Made by a program: the position numbers and the translations under genes
Origin: Rhodomicrobium sp. R_RK_3
GTDB taxonomy: Bacteria; Pseudomonadota; Alphaproteobacteria; Rhizobiales; Rhodomicrobiaceae
Length of the DNA stretch: 64,000 bases
Assembly: GCF_002198715.1 (NCBI RefSeq)
Contig: NZ_MWLK01000027.1
Coordinates: 1-64,000, forward strand
Direction: 5' to 3'
Notes under the pieces: generated by a model
The model's database searches: none
Told to the model about the DNA's origin: nothing
Seen by the model: the letters and a program-made list of their open reading frames with translations, nothing else
Part shown: piece by piece, positions 54,600 to 63,324 of the stretch
Layout: each line of letters starts with the position of its first letter
Position numbering within the stretch: position 1 is the stretch's first letter

Positions 54600-55772
54600 A
54601 TGGAAGACATCGGCACGATCCCGGCTTTGCAGACACGGATGGTCCGCTTCGCGCGCCTGCTCCGCGACAACGACCTGCCCGTCGGCGTGACCGAAGTCGC
54701 CGATGCCTTTCGCGCGCTCGGCGTGGTCGATGCGCTGGATGCCGATCAGGTCCGCCGGACGCTGCGCCCGCTGTTCACCTCGCGCGAACGCGAATGGCGG
54801 CGCTTCGACGAGCTATTCGACGCCTTCTGGCTCGGCGAGGCCCGCTACCGGCGGACGGTGGTGCGCTCATCGGCGGGCGGGGCGGCCACCGTTTCGGGCG
54901 CTGACAGGCAGGGAAGCGGCGGGCGCGGCACGCTCGCGGATTATTTCGACTGGGGCTGCGAAGGCGACGCCGCCGGGACCATCGGCGGCGAGGGCCGGGC
55001 GGCAGGCGCATCGCGCGGCGAAAGCCTCGCCAAGGCGGATTTCGGCCAGATCACCGACCCCGAGGAAATCCGCCAGCTTCACCACCTCGCCCGCGACTGG
55101 GCCGAGCGCATCCGCTACCGCCTCTCGCGCAGGCGGCGCGCTGGGCGCCGGGGCGAGAAGCTGCTGCTGCGGCGGATCTTTCAGCGCTCGGTCTCGACCG
55201 GCGGCCTGCCGATCAAATGGTTCCGCAGCCGCCGCAAGTTGAAGCCCGTGCGCATCCTGGTTTTCGTCGACGTCTCCGGCTCGATGGACAATTACTCCTT
55301 GTTCTTCACCCGCTTCGTCTATGCGCTGACCGCCAATTTCGCCAAGGCCGAGGCCTTCATCTTCCACACGCGCCTCGTCCACATCACCGGCGCGCTCGGC
55401 AAGATCAACCCGCAAAGGATGATGGAGAAACTCGCGCTGATCAGCCAGGGCTGGTCCGGCGGCACGCGCATCGGCGCCGCGCTGGCCGAGTTCAATACGC
55501 ATTACGCCACCAGCTTCGCAACGCCCAACACCCTCGCGATCATCATCAGCGACGGTTTCGACACCGGCCCGGCCGAACGCCTCGGCGCGGAGCTGGCGCG
55601 GCTGAAGCGGCGGGCGAAGCGCCTGGTCTGGCTCAATCCGCTGCTCGGGCGGGCGTCCTACGAGCCGCGCGCGGCGGGGATGCTGGCCGCGCTGCCGCAT
55701 ATCGACCTGTTCGCGCCGGCGCATAATCTGGAGAGCCTGACGGTCCTCGAAGCGGAGCTGGCGCGGCTATGA
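54600..55772 (+). CDS. coxE: CoxE, von Willebrand factor A-domain CODH maturation protein
   Basis: 390 aa from the ATG at 54600, which has AAGG at eight bases; a GTG at 54591 is equally in frame. The N-terminal half is helical and Arg-rich (RMVRFARLLRDNDLPVGVTE, RRTLRPLFTSREREWRRFDE). The C-terminal VWA domain has a complete MIDAS start, ILVFVDVSGSMDNYS, plus GGTRIGAALAEF and LAIIISDGFDTG. MoxR/VWA pairs such as CoxD/CoxE act together as chaperones in metal-centre assembly. ATGA overlap with coxF. Confidence 0.92.
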   Translation: MEDIGTIPALQTRMVRFARLLRDNDLPVGVTEVADAFRALGVVDALDADQVRRTLRPLFTSREREWRRFDELFDAFWLGEARYRRTVVRSSAGGAATVSGADRQGSGGRGTLADYFDWGCEGDAAGTIGGEGRAAGASRGESLAKADFGQITDPEEIRQLHHLARDWAERIRYRLSRRRRAGRRGEKLLLRRIFQRSVSTGGLPIKWFRSRRKLKPVRILVFVDVSGSMDNYSLFFTRFVYALTANFAKAEAFIFHTRLVHITGALGKINPQRMMEKLALISQGWSGGTRIGAALAEFNTHYATSFATPNTLAIIISDGFDTGPAERLGAELARLKRRAKRLVWLNPLLGRASYEPRAAGMLAALPHIDLFAPAHNLESLTVLEAELARL

Positions 55773-56542
55773 GCATCGACCCGAATGAAAGCGTCGAGAG
55801 CTTTTGCCGGAACTGGGACGGCGCCGCGCCCTATGTCCGCGCCACCATCGTGCGCACCGAGGGCGCGACGGCGGCCAAGAGCGGGGCGAAAGCCATCGTC
55901 ACGGCGGAGGCGGAGATCATCGGCTGGCTGGGCGGCGGCTGCGTGCGCGGCGCGGTGCTGAAGGCGGCGCGGGAGGCCATCGCGGCGGGCGCGCCGAGGC
56001 TGATCCGCGTGCGGCCGAAGGAGGCCGTGGGGGCGGAGCGGGACGCGGACGGCGTGCCGCTTTACGCCAGCCATTGCCCGAGCAAGGGCAGCGCCGATAT
56101 TTTCATCGAGCCGGTCATCCCGAAGCGCCCGCTGGTCATCATCGGCGGCAGCTATGTTGCGCAGGCGCTGGCGGATCTGGCCGGGCCGCTGAGCTTCCAC
56201 ATCGTCAAGGCGCAGGCCAATGCCGAGGCGCTGGCGGATCAGCCCGGCCTCCGCCACGGCTTCATCGTCGTCGCGACGCAAGGCTCGGGGGATTTTGCCG
56301 GACTCAGCGCCGCGCTGGCGACATCCGCGCCTTACGTGGCTTTCGTCGGCAGTCCGGCCAAGGTCCGGGCGATGCGTGCGCGGCTGCTGGCCGGCGGCAT
56401 GGACGAAACGGCGCTCGCCCGCCTGCGCGCTCCCGCCGGTCTCGCCATCGGCGCGGAGACGCCCGCCGAAATCGCCGTCTCCATCCTCGCCCAGATCATC
56501 AGCCTGAGCCGCAGCGCCGTCCGCGAGGCGGCGCGGAGCTGA
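55769..56542 (+). CDS. coxF: CoxF, XdhC-like CODH maturation protein
   Basis: 257 aa of the XdhC/CoxI/CoxF family. YVRATIVRTEGATAAKSGAK at the N-terminus, the family motif IIGWLGGGCVRGAVLKAARE, and a Rossmann-like C-terminal domain (VIIGGSYVAQALADLAGPL, HGFIVVATQGSGD, YVAFVGSPAKVRAM). Related proteins bind the molybdenum cofactor and deliver the sulfurated form. Last gene of the operon visible here. Confidence 0.9.
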   Translation: MSIDPNESVESFCRNWDGAAPYVRATIVRTEGATAAKSGAKAIVTAEAEIIGWLGGGCVRGAVLKAAREAIAAGAPRLIRVRPKEAVGAERDADGVPLYASHCPSKGSADIFIEPVIPKRPLVIIGGSYVAQALADLAGPLSFHIVKAQANAEALADQPGLRHGFIVVATQGSGDFAGLSAALATSAPYVAFVGSPAKVRAMRARLLAGGMDETALARLRAPAGLAIGAETPAEIAVSILAQIISLSRSAVREAARS

Positions 56543-57012
56543 TCGCCCGCCGGTCGCCCCAGACGCAGCAAGCGGCGAGCTGTTGTCAGAGCTGGGCATG
56601 GACGTCATCGGCGCGTGATCGCATCGAACGGCATTAACCAAAGGGCCGCGATCATACTCAGCGCCCGAATGCGCCGCAGCCTTCCCCTCTCCCATGGGGA
56701 GAGGGTGGCGCGCGTCAGCGTGCCGGGTGAGGGGTTTTTGAGTCAGCCGTGAGGCACGAACCCCTCACCCTGCCCCTCTCCCCATGAAGACCTTTGCAAA
56801 ACTTCGATTCCTTCGCCCCGGCCGTTAGAGTCGGGGCCCACCCGCCTCTCCACTTGCCGCAGCAATAGCGGAAATAGGATTGGGTCCCGGCTCGGCCTGA
56901 CGGCCGTCCGGGACGACGGGGAGAGGACCTTCGATACGCGAAGGTCTCCGATGGGAGAGGGAGCTTGGCTGCGGCGGGGTCGGTGCGTCCGCACCGATGC
57001 CGCCTCGCCGTC
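56543..57012. repeat. Repeat-dense gene-free region after the cox operon
   Basis: 470 bases between the convergent coxF and dehydrogenase genes, without a supported gene. Contents: a long hairpin made of two perfect 12-bp arm pairs (56694-56705 with 56774-56785; 56725-56736 with 56759-56770); a small CCCTCTCC/GGAGAGGG palindrome at 56685-56705; copy B of the 38-bp repeat at 56881-56918 (reverse of 41211-41248); and an 8-bp hairpin GACCTTCG/CGAAGGTC at 56926-56946. It should end transcription from both sides. Confidence 0.75.
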
Positions 57013-57885
57013 TTATTCCCGGTTCAGCCGCGCGATCAGGCTGGAGGTGTCCCAGCGGTTGCCACCCATCTTCTGGACTTCGGAATAGAACTGATCCACC
57101 AGCGCGCTGACCGGCAGACTGGCGCCGTTGCGGCGGGCCTCGTCGAGGCAGATCGACAGATCCTTGCGCATCCAGTCGACGGCGAAGCCGAAATCGAACT
57201 TGCCTTCGTTCATGGTCTTCCAGCGGTTTTCCATCTGCCAGCTCTGCGCCGCGCCCTTGGAAATCGTGTCGATCACGGCGGCGACGTCGAGGCCGGCCTT
57301 CTGCGCGAAGTGGATGCCCTCGGCCAGCCCCTCGACCAGCCCGGCGATGCAGATCTGGTTCACCATCTTGGTCAATTGCCCCGAGCCGGCCGGCCCGAGC
57401 AGCTTGGTCGCCTTGGCATAGGGCGCGATCACCGGCTCGGCCTTGGCGTAGACATCGGCGTCGCCGCCGACCATCACCGTCAGCGCGCCGTTCTCCGCGC
57501 CGGCCTGCCCGCCCGACACCGGCGCGTCGAGGAAGCCGGCGCCCTTCGCCTTGGCCGCCGCGTAAAGCTCGCGGGCGACATCGGCGGAGGCGGTGGTGTT
57601 GTCGATGAAGACAGCGCCCGCGCGCAGCGTCTCAAAGGCGCCGCCGGGGCCGGTCGTCACCGCGCGCAGATCGTCGTCATTGCCGACGCAGGAGAACACG
57701 AATTCGGCATCCGCCGCCGCCTCGGCCGGGGTGGCGGCCGCCTTGCCGCCGAACTTGGCCACCCACTCATCCGCCTTGGCGCGGGTGCGGTTATAGACGG
57801 TCAGCTCGTGGCCGCCCTTGGTGCGGAGATGGCCGGCCATGGGGAAGCCCATGACGCCGAGGCCGATCCATGCAACTTTGCTCAT
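57013..57885 (-). CDS. 3-hydroxyisobutyrate dehydrogenase family NAD(P)-dependent oxidoreductase
   Basis: 290 aa from an ATG with GGGAG upstream. N-terminal dinucleotide fold VAWIGLGVMGFPMAGHL with VYNRTRAK; substrate loop GFLDAPVSGGQAGAENGAL; catalytic Lys in GPAGSGQLTKMVNQICIAG; WKTMNEGKFDFGFAVDWMRKDL. The beta-hydroxyacid dehydrogenase family includes 3-hydroxyisobutyrate, tartronate semialdehyde and 6-phosphogluconate enzymes; the exact substrate is open. The frame upstream of 57885 belongs to no gene. Confidence 0.92.
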   Translation of the reverse strand: MSKVAWIGLGVMGFPMAGHLRTKGGHELTVYNRTRAKADEWVAKFGGKAAATPAEAAADAEFVFSCVGNDDDLRAVTTGPGGAFETLRAGAVFIDNTTASADVARELYAAAKAKGAGFLDAPVSGGQAGAENGALTVMVGGDADVYAKAEPVIAPYAKATKLLGPAGSGQLTKMVNQICIAGLVEGLAEGIHFAQKAGLDVAAVIDTISKGAAQSWQMENRWKTMNEGKFDFGFAVDWMRKDLSICLDEARRNGASLPVSALVDQFYSEVQKMGGNRWDTSSLIARLNRE

Positions 57886-57913
57886 CCGAAAACTCCCTAG
57901 CTCGATTTTTGCC

Positions 57914-59236
57914 TTACAGCCCGCCTCGCGGCCGGCGGACGGACGATCCGGGCCGCGCCATCGCCAGCACCTTGTCGATGCGCCGGCCGTCGAGATCGAC
58001 GACTTCGAAGCGCCAGTCGCCCCAGTCGAAGGTCTCGCCCGGCACGGGGATATGGCCGAGTTGCGACAGCACGAAACCGGCCAGCGTCGTATATTCGTCC
58101 TCATGCGCGCTGAGGCCCCGGACCGACAGCGTGCGCTCGACCTCATAGACCGGCATCTGCCCGTCGAGCAGCCAGGAGCCGTCGGCGCGCTGCACGGCAT
58201 TGGGCTCGTCGTCGCCCTCGCGCTCGGGCAAATCGCCGGCGATGGCGACCAGGATGTCGGTCGGCGTGACGATGCCCTGCACCGTGCCGTGCTCGTCCAG
58301 CACGACGGCCATATGCACGGTCGAGGCGCGGAAGCTATCCAGCAATTTGAGCACCGGCGTGCCCTCATGCACATAGACCGGGTCGCGCACCACCTTCTTC
58401 AGGTCGATGACGCCGCCCTGCCGCGTCAGCTGCAACAGGTCCTTGGAGTGGACGACGCCGATGATGTTGTCGGCCTCCTGCTGGGCGACGGGGAAGCGCG
58501 AATGGCCGCTGGTGGCGATGGTCTCCAGCACGCGGTCGATGCTCTCGTCGAGATCGAGCCAGACGACGTCGGGCCGCGCCGTCATGATCGAGCGCACCGA
58601 GCGGTCGGCGACGCGCAGCACGCCTTCCAGCATCTCGCGCTCGGCCGGCTCGAACACGCCCGCCTCGGTGCCTTCGGCGATCAGCGTCTTCACCTCTTCT
58701 TCGGTGACGCGGGGATCGTCGAGCGCGGGCGGGCTGAACAGGCGCAGCACCAGGTCGGTGGTCCGGCGCAAGAGCCAGACGGCGGGCAGCGCGGCGCGCG
58801 ACAGAAACAGCATCAGCGGCGCGACGAAGCAGGCGACGGGTTCCGGATTGCGCAGGGCGAGGCGCTTCGGCACCAGCTCGCCGATGATCAGCGAGACATA
58901 GGTCAGCGAGACGATGACGATGGCGGTGGATACGGCGCTGGCATGCGGGCCGACATAGGGCAGCGGCTCCAAAACTTTGGCGAGCGGATCGGCGAGCGCC
59001 GCCTCGCCATAGGCGCCGGCGAGGATGGCGATCAGGGTGATGCCGATCTGCACCACGGCGAGGAAGCCGGCGGGATCTTCGGCGAGGATCAGCGCCGAGG
59101 CCGCGCCGCGCCGTGATTCCAACGCATATTGCTGCAGCCTGCCACGCCGCGACGACACGACCGCAAGCTCCGACATCGCGAAAAAGCCGTTGAGCACGAT
59201 CATGAAGAGGACAATGAGGATGTCTTGCCAAACCAT
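57914..59236 (-). CDS. Hemolysin family (CNNM/CBS/CorC_HlyC) membrane protein
   Basis: 440 aa. N-terminal CNNM (DUF21) membrane domain: ILIVLFMIVLNGFFAMSELA, VVQIGITLIAILAGAYGE, IVIVSLTYVSLIIGELVPKR. Then two CBS domains (VWLDLDESIDRVLETIATSG; VLKLLDSFRASTVHMAVVLD) and a CorC_HlyC domain (TLAGFVLSQLGHIPVPGETF, WRFEVVDLDGRRIDKVLA). Such proteins are linked to magnesium/cobalt efflux or divalent cation balance rather than haemolysis. It lies 28 bases upstream of the dehydrogenase gene on the same strand. Confidence 0.92.
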   Translation of the reverse strand: MVWQDILIVLFMIVLNGFFAMSELAVVSSRRGRLQQYALESRRGAASALILAEDPAGFLAVVQIGITLIAILAGAYGEAALADPLAKVLEPLPYVGPHASAVSTAIVIVSLTYVSLIIGELVPKRLALRNPEPVACFVAPLMLFLSRAALPAVWLLRRTTDLVLRLFSPPALDDPRVTEEEVKTLIAEGTEAGVFEPAEREMLEGVLRVADRSVRSIMTARPDVVWLDLDESIDRVLETIATSGHSRFPVAQQEADNIIGVVHSKDLLQLTRQGGVIDLKKVVRDPVYVHEGTPVLKLLDSFRASTVHMAVVLDEHGTVQGIVTPTDILVAIAGDLPEREGDDEPNAVQRADGSWLLDGQMPVYEVERTLSVRGLSAHEDEYTTLAGFVLSQLGHIPVPGETFDWGDWRFEVVDLDGRRIDKVLAMARPGSSVRRPRGGL

Positions 59237-59363
59237 TTGGCTTTAGGGACCCGGGGTCGTGAGGTGGCGCCGCCTGCGCAATGTGGACGTAACTTTGCTT
59301 TTTAGGGCGAATTGCGGCGAGTGGAAAGTGTTTACGCTCATTCGCGGGATGATTGTCGCCCCT

Positions 59364-60863
59364 TTAGATCTTCTGATTATAGGCGCCGATCTCGGGATAG
59401 GTCGCCAGATGTCCGTCGATTTCAGCGAAGATGGCCCGCATATTCGCCTCCGAGGTCGGGCTTTCGGCGACCACCACCAGCTCCGGCTTGTTCGAGGAGG
59501 CCCGCACCAGCCCCCAGGTGCCGTCCTCCAGCACGACGCGGATGCCGTTGACCGTGACGAGATCGCGAATCGGCTGGCCGGCGAGGCGGCCGCCGACCCG
59601 GGCGAGGCCGGTGAAATGGGCGATGACGCGGTCGACCACGCCATATTTGACCTCATCGGCGCAATGGGGCGACATGGTCGGCGTCTGCCAGGTTTTCGGC
59701 AGGTCCCGCTCCAGCTCGGCGAGCGTCTTGCCGGGGCTGCGGTCCATCATATCGAGCACGGCGAAGGCTGCGATCAGGCCGTCGTCATAACCGCGCCCGA
59801 GCGGCGGGTTGAAGAAGAAATGCCCCGATTTCTCGAAGCCGACGGTCGCGCCGTTCTCATGGCTGTAGCGCTTAATGTAAGAATGGCCGGTCTTCCAATA
59901 GTCGGTCGTCGCGCCATTGGCGAGGAGGACCGGATCGGTCAGGAACAGGCCGGTCGACTTGACGTCGACGACGAATTTGGCGTTCGGGATGAGGCTGGAA
60001 ATATCGCGGGCGAGCATGACGCCGACGCGGTCGGCGAAGATCTCGCGGCCCTCATTGTCGACGACGCCGCAGCGGTCGCCGTCGCCGTCGAAGGCAAGGC
60101 CCACATCGGCGCCCTGTTCGAGCACGGCGTCGCGCAGCGCGTGCAGCATCGCCATGGCTTCCGGGTTCGGATTGTAATTGGGGAAATTGTAGTCCAGCGC
60201 GCAATCGAGCGGGATCACCTCGCAGCCCGCCGCCTCCAGCACCTGCGGCGCGAAGGCCCCCGCCGTGCCGTTGCCGCAAGCGGCGACGACTTTCAGCTTG
60301 CGCGTCAGGGGCGCCCGGTTGGTCAGGTCGGCCAGATAGCGGTCCGAAAGCTCGTGCGCGAAATGGTATGAGCCGCCGCCCTTCGCCTCGAAATCGCCGC
60401 CGAGCACGATGGCCTTCAGCTCGCTCATATCGTCGGGGCCGAAGGTCATCGGCCGCTGCATGCCCATCTTGATGCCGGTCCAGCCATTGTCATTGTGGCT
60501 GGCCGTCACCATCGCCACGCCCTCGACCTCAAGCGCGAACTGGGCGAAATAGGCCATCGGCGAGAGCGCCAGGCCGATGTCGAAGACGTCCGCGCCGCCC
60601 GCCAGCATCCCCGTCATCAGCGCCTGCTTGATCGCGCCGGAATAAGCACGGAAATCATGGCCGGTGACGATGCGGACCGGCACGCCCCGGCGGCGCATCA
60701 GGGTGGCAAGGCCCATGCCGATCGCCTGCATCCCCATCAGGTTGATCTCCTGCGGGAACAGCCAGCGCGCGTCATATTCGCGAAAGCCGGTCGGCTTGAT
60801 GAAGGGCAGGCGCTCGAAATCGGCGGTGTTGGGCCTGAGGTCGGTGCGAGGCGTCGGAAACAT
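59364..60863 (-). CDS. Phosphomannomutase/phosphoglucomutase
   Basis: 499 aa from an ATG with CAAGGA upstream. Alpha-D-phosphohexomutase: FREYDARWLFP at the N-terminus, phosphoserine loop MVTASHNDNGWTGIKMG, magnesium loop GLAFDGDGDRCGVVDN, substrate loop GFEKSGHFFFN, and phosphate-binding VRASSNKPELVVVAES near the C-terminus. It interconverts mannose (or glucose) 6- and 1-phosphates for polysaccharide and LPS synthesis. Standing alone; similar in layout to AlgC/ManB. Confidence 0.93.
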   Translation of the reverse strand: MFPTPRTDLRPNTADFERLPFIKPTGFREYDARWLFPQEINLMGMQAIGMGLATLMRRRGVPVRIVTGHDFRAYSGAIKQALMTGMLAGGADVFDIGLALSPMAYFAQFALEVEGVAMVTASHNDNGWTGIKMGMQRPMTFGPDDMSELKAIVLGGDFEAKGGGSYHFAHELSDRYLADLTNRAPLTRKLKVVAACGNGTAGAFAPQVLEAAGCEVIPLDCALDYNFPNYNPNPEAMAMLHALRDAVLEQGADVGLAFDGDGDRCGVVDNEGREIFADRVGVMLARDISSLIPNAKFVVDVKSTGLFLTDPVLLANGATTDYWKTGHSYIKRYSHENGATVGFEKSGHFFFNPPLGRGYDDGLIAAFAVLDMMDRSPGKTLAELERDLPKTWQTPTMSPHCADEVKYGVVDRVIAHFTGLARVGGRLAGQPIRDLVTVNGIRVVLEDGTWGLVRASSNKPELVVVAESPTSEANMRAIFAEIDGHLATYPEIGAYNQKI

Positions 60864-61011
60864 GGTCGTCCTTGAGGGCGCAAAAAATGGCGTGCCGAGA
60901 GCTGCGCGGCTCCCGGCCAAATGTCCTGACTTATCCCGATATCGGGTCGCCCGGCCAATGGCCAGCGTTGATTGCCACATTCCGCGGCGCATTGATGCCG
61001 GCCGGGCGGTG

Positions 61012-61698
61012 TCAGGGCGCCGTGTGCTGCACCATGTTCAGCCTGCCGCCGCTCAGCTCAAAACCTGAAAGGCGGTTGATGAAGCTCATGCCGAGCAGAT
61101 TCTGGGTCATCTTGCCCGGCTCGGCCACCACCGCCTTGACGTCATGCAGCACGATGCTGCCGATGCGGACATAGTCGAGATTGACCGGCGCGACGCGGGC
61201 GATGCCGTTGGCGGTCGAAGAGCGGCTGGTGAAGCGCAGATTGCTTTCGCGGAAGCCGAGCTGCACGGCGGTCTCGTAATTCAGCGCGACATAGGTCGCG
61301 CCGGTGTCGGTCAGCAGCTCGACCTTGGCGCGGTTGATCTCGGCCTGGACGATGTAATGGCCGTAGAGATTGGCCGTCAGCGTGACCTTGCGGCCGGTGC
61401 GGGTGGTGCGGTCGATCAGCGTGTCCAGCTCGGTGACCGAGGCGCGCAGCTCGGGAATGTTCTGCGGCGCGCTGGCCGTGGTCTCCGGCTCGCGGCTGGC
61501 GACGGATTGCGTCGTTCCGCCCGGCTCGATCCCGGTCTTCCATTCCGGCGCCACGCTGGCATGAAGCTTGGGCCAATTCTGCTCCAAGACCCGGTACACA
61601 TCCTCGAAATAGGTGAAACTAACGATCGCTGCCGCCGCGAACAGGAGCCACAAGCCGGCCTCGTTCGCAGCGCGCCGCATCCCGCCCCGGAATGCCAT
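61012..61698 (-). CDS. TIGR02281 family clan AA aspartic protease (first of tandem pair)
   Basis: 228 aa. One N-terminal membrane anchor (AGLWLLFAAAAIVSFTYF), a linker of about 70 residues, then a retropepsin-like domain with the catalytic LLTDTGATYVALNYETAVQL, IARVAPVNLDYVRIG and LLGMSFINRLSGFELSGGRL. A single-domain protease of this type would need to dimerise. Probably periplasmic and membrane-bound; substrate unknown. A paralogue lies 57 bases upstream on the same strand. Confidence 0.9.
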   Translation of the reverse strand: MAFRGGMRRAANEAGLWLLFAAAAIVSFTYFEDVYRVLEQNWPKLHASVAPEWKTGIEPGGTTQSVASREPETTASAPQNIPELRASVTELDTLIDRTTRTGRKVTLTANLYGHYIVQAEINRAKVELLTDTGATYVALNYETAVQLGFRESNLRFTSRSSTANGIARVAPVNLDYVRIGSIVLHDVKAVVAEPGKMTQNLLGMSFINRLSGFELSGGRLNMVQHTAP

Positions 61699-61755
61699 GC
61701 GCCATGCTCCTCAAACGCTCATGCGCCCTGGGCCCCAGCCCGCGGCTCATGTCCC

Positions 61756-62463
61756 TCAGCCCCGCAATTCCAAATAGTCGCCTGCGAATTCATATGATCG
61801 CAAACGGCTTAAGAAAGTCATACCAAGCAGGCTCTGGTGCAGGCTGCCGGGCTTGGCAATCAGGGCTTCGACGCGTTTGATGCCGACATTTCCGATCATG
61901 ATCGTGTCCAATTCGACACGGGCGGCATAGGACGAACCATTGGCCGTCTGCACCGGCACGGTGTAGCGCAGCTTCTTGGTGTCGATGCCGAGGCGCTTGG
62001 CGTCCTCATGGCGCAGCACGACCGTCGAGGCGCCGGTGTCGACGATCATCTCGATGCGCTTTTCCTTGATCTCGGCGGTGGCGACGAAATGGCCGCTCCA
62101 GCCGCGCTTGATGCGCACGGCATGCGCCGCGCCGGTGCTGCCGGTGACGTTGATCTGGCTGCCATGCGGGGCAAGCTCGCCCATGACCCGGTCGGCGACG
62201 AGGGCCAGCTCGCCGCGATAGGCATAGACGCCGACGAGGAAGAACAGCATCGCCGCCCAGCTCGCCAGATGCTTCACCGCCTGCAGCGTCCGGCCGCGAT
62301 AGGAGGAGGCGACCGCTCCGCCCAGGAAGATCAGGATGGCGACGGCGGCGACGAGCTGCGCGAAGGACTCGTTCGGGATCCCCGCAATGCTGCCGACATC
62401 GTTCGAAACGACCAGCGCTATGGCGGCGACGATGAGGGCGAAAATTGCGAGCCAAGCAGCCAA
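61756..62463 (-). CDS. TIGR02281 family clan AA aspartic protease (second of tandem pair)
   Basis: 235 aa. Three hydrophobic helices at the N-terminus (LAIFALIVAAIALVVS, QLVAAVAILIFLGGAVASSY, LASWAAMLFFLVGVYAY), then a retropepsin-like domain with catalytic MIVDTGASTVVLRHEDAKRL, YAARVELDTIMIGNVG and LLGMTFLSRLRSYEFAGDYL. It is the archetypal membrane layout of TIGR02281; the neighbouring copy keeps the protease domain with a shorter anchor. The pair probably arose by tandem duplication. Confidence 0.92.
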   Translation of the reverse strand: MAAWLAIFALIVAAIALVVSNDVGSIAGIPNESFAQLVAAVAILIFLGGAVASSYRGRTLQAVKHLASWAAMLFFLVGVYAYRGELALVADRVMGELAPHGSQINVTGSTGAAHAVRIKRGWSGHFVATAEIKEKRIEMIVDTGASTVVLRHEDAKRLGIDTKKLRYTVPVQTANGSSYAARVELDTIMIGNVGIKRVEALIAKPGSLHQSLLGMTFLSRLRSYEFAGDYLELRG

Positions 62464-62910
62464 AATGGAACGCCTTTCACAACATATATGCCGCTCATAT
62501 ATAGCAACCGGGCCAGCGGCTGCGAAGCCCCGATGTCAACAGTTGGTAAGCGCGCGGACCGGGACGGTCCGTTCTTGCCGCGATTTCCTCGATTATGCTG
62601 GGGAAAAACGAGCCGGATTAAGGCTTCCGGCGCGGTTTGGGACGGCCCTCCAAGGGGTAATACTGATCTGCGCGGGCGCCGCGCCTTGCCGATTATTTGC
62701 CCGCGGCTGGGCCCTCACAACCTGCGATCGATGGCAATTGACGCAATTCCGTAACCGGACATTAGCGTGCGGCAGGCACAGTTGCTGGTTGCGTGGGCAG
62801 AGGCGCCCGCGCATGGCTTGCCGCCCCCCAATGGGGAGCCGTGGGCAAGTGCCAGGTTGGGCTGCCGGCCCAAAAGAGGTTCCCGGCGGCCGGAGAGTTG
62901 AGTCCAGGAT
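62464..62910. other. Gene-free structured stretch upstream of the Hpt gene
   Basis: 447 bases in a divergent region with no supported ORF. Visible stems: CGGACC/GGTCCG near 62555-62571, CGCGGGC/GCCCGCG near 62672-62704, CTTGCC/GGCAAG at 62817-62849 enclosing CCCC/GGGG, and TTGGGC/GCCCAA at 62857-62873. A structured RNA or long leader is possible, but no known RNA family (6S, SRP, RNase P, riboswitch) could be recognised. Confidence 0.4.
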
Positions 62911-63324
62911 ATGATTCCTGAGCATAGTAATGCGATCGAAGGGCTGGAGGCGCTGAAGCGCATCTGGCTGCAGCAGACCATGGATGAACTGGATCTGCTC
63001 GGCGCCGCCGTCGATAGCGCATCCGGCGCGCCGGCCGATCTTGCCAAGGAGGTCTACCGGCTGTTTCACGATCTCCAGGGACAGGCCGCCTTGTTCGGCT
63101 ATCCGCTGCTCGGCCGCGTCGGCCAGAGCTTCTGCGCCTATTGGCGCACGGCCGGCGACGAATTCGGGCCGGACCGGCTGCCGATGATGCGGGCGCATCT
63201 GGCCGCCGCGCGAAAAGTGCTGGACAAGAGGCTCGAGGGCCCGGGCGACGACGAAGCCGGGCAGGCGATCCTGGCCGAACTGGAGACTTTCGCGCGATCG
63301 TGCCCGCCCCGGATCACTCCTTGA
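62911..63324 (+). CDS. Single-domain Hpt (histidine phosphotransfer) protein
   Basis: 137 aa, all-helical. The Hpt signature is present with the phospho-acceptor His at residue 53: VYRLFHDLQGQAALFGYPLL (consensus HxLKGxAxxxG, here Gln in place of Lys), followed by GRVGQSFCAYWR. It would relay phosphate between a hybrid kinase and a response regulator in the cytoplasm. Neither partner adjoins it; the hybrid kinase at 24.4-26.1 kb is a conceivable donor. Its 3' end overlaps the convergent DUF4846 gene by 11 bases. Confidence 0.78.
   Translation: MIPEHSNAIEGLEALKRIWLQQTMDELDLLGAAVDSASGAPADLAKEVYRLFHDLQGQAALFGYPLLGRVGQSFCAYWRTAGDEFGPDRLPMMRAHLAAARKVLDKRLEGPGDDEAGQAILAELETFARSCPPRITP

Noticed and set aside
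62464-62910. 6S, SRP or RNase P RNA gene
   Set aside because: The conserved core sequences of these RNAs were not found, only generic stem-loops.
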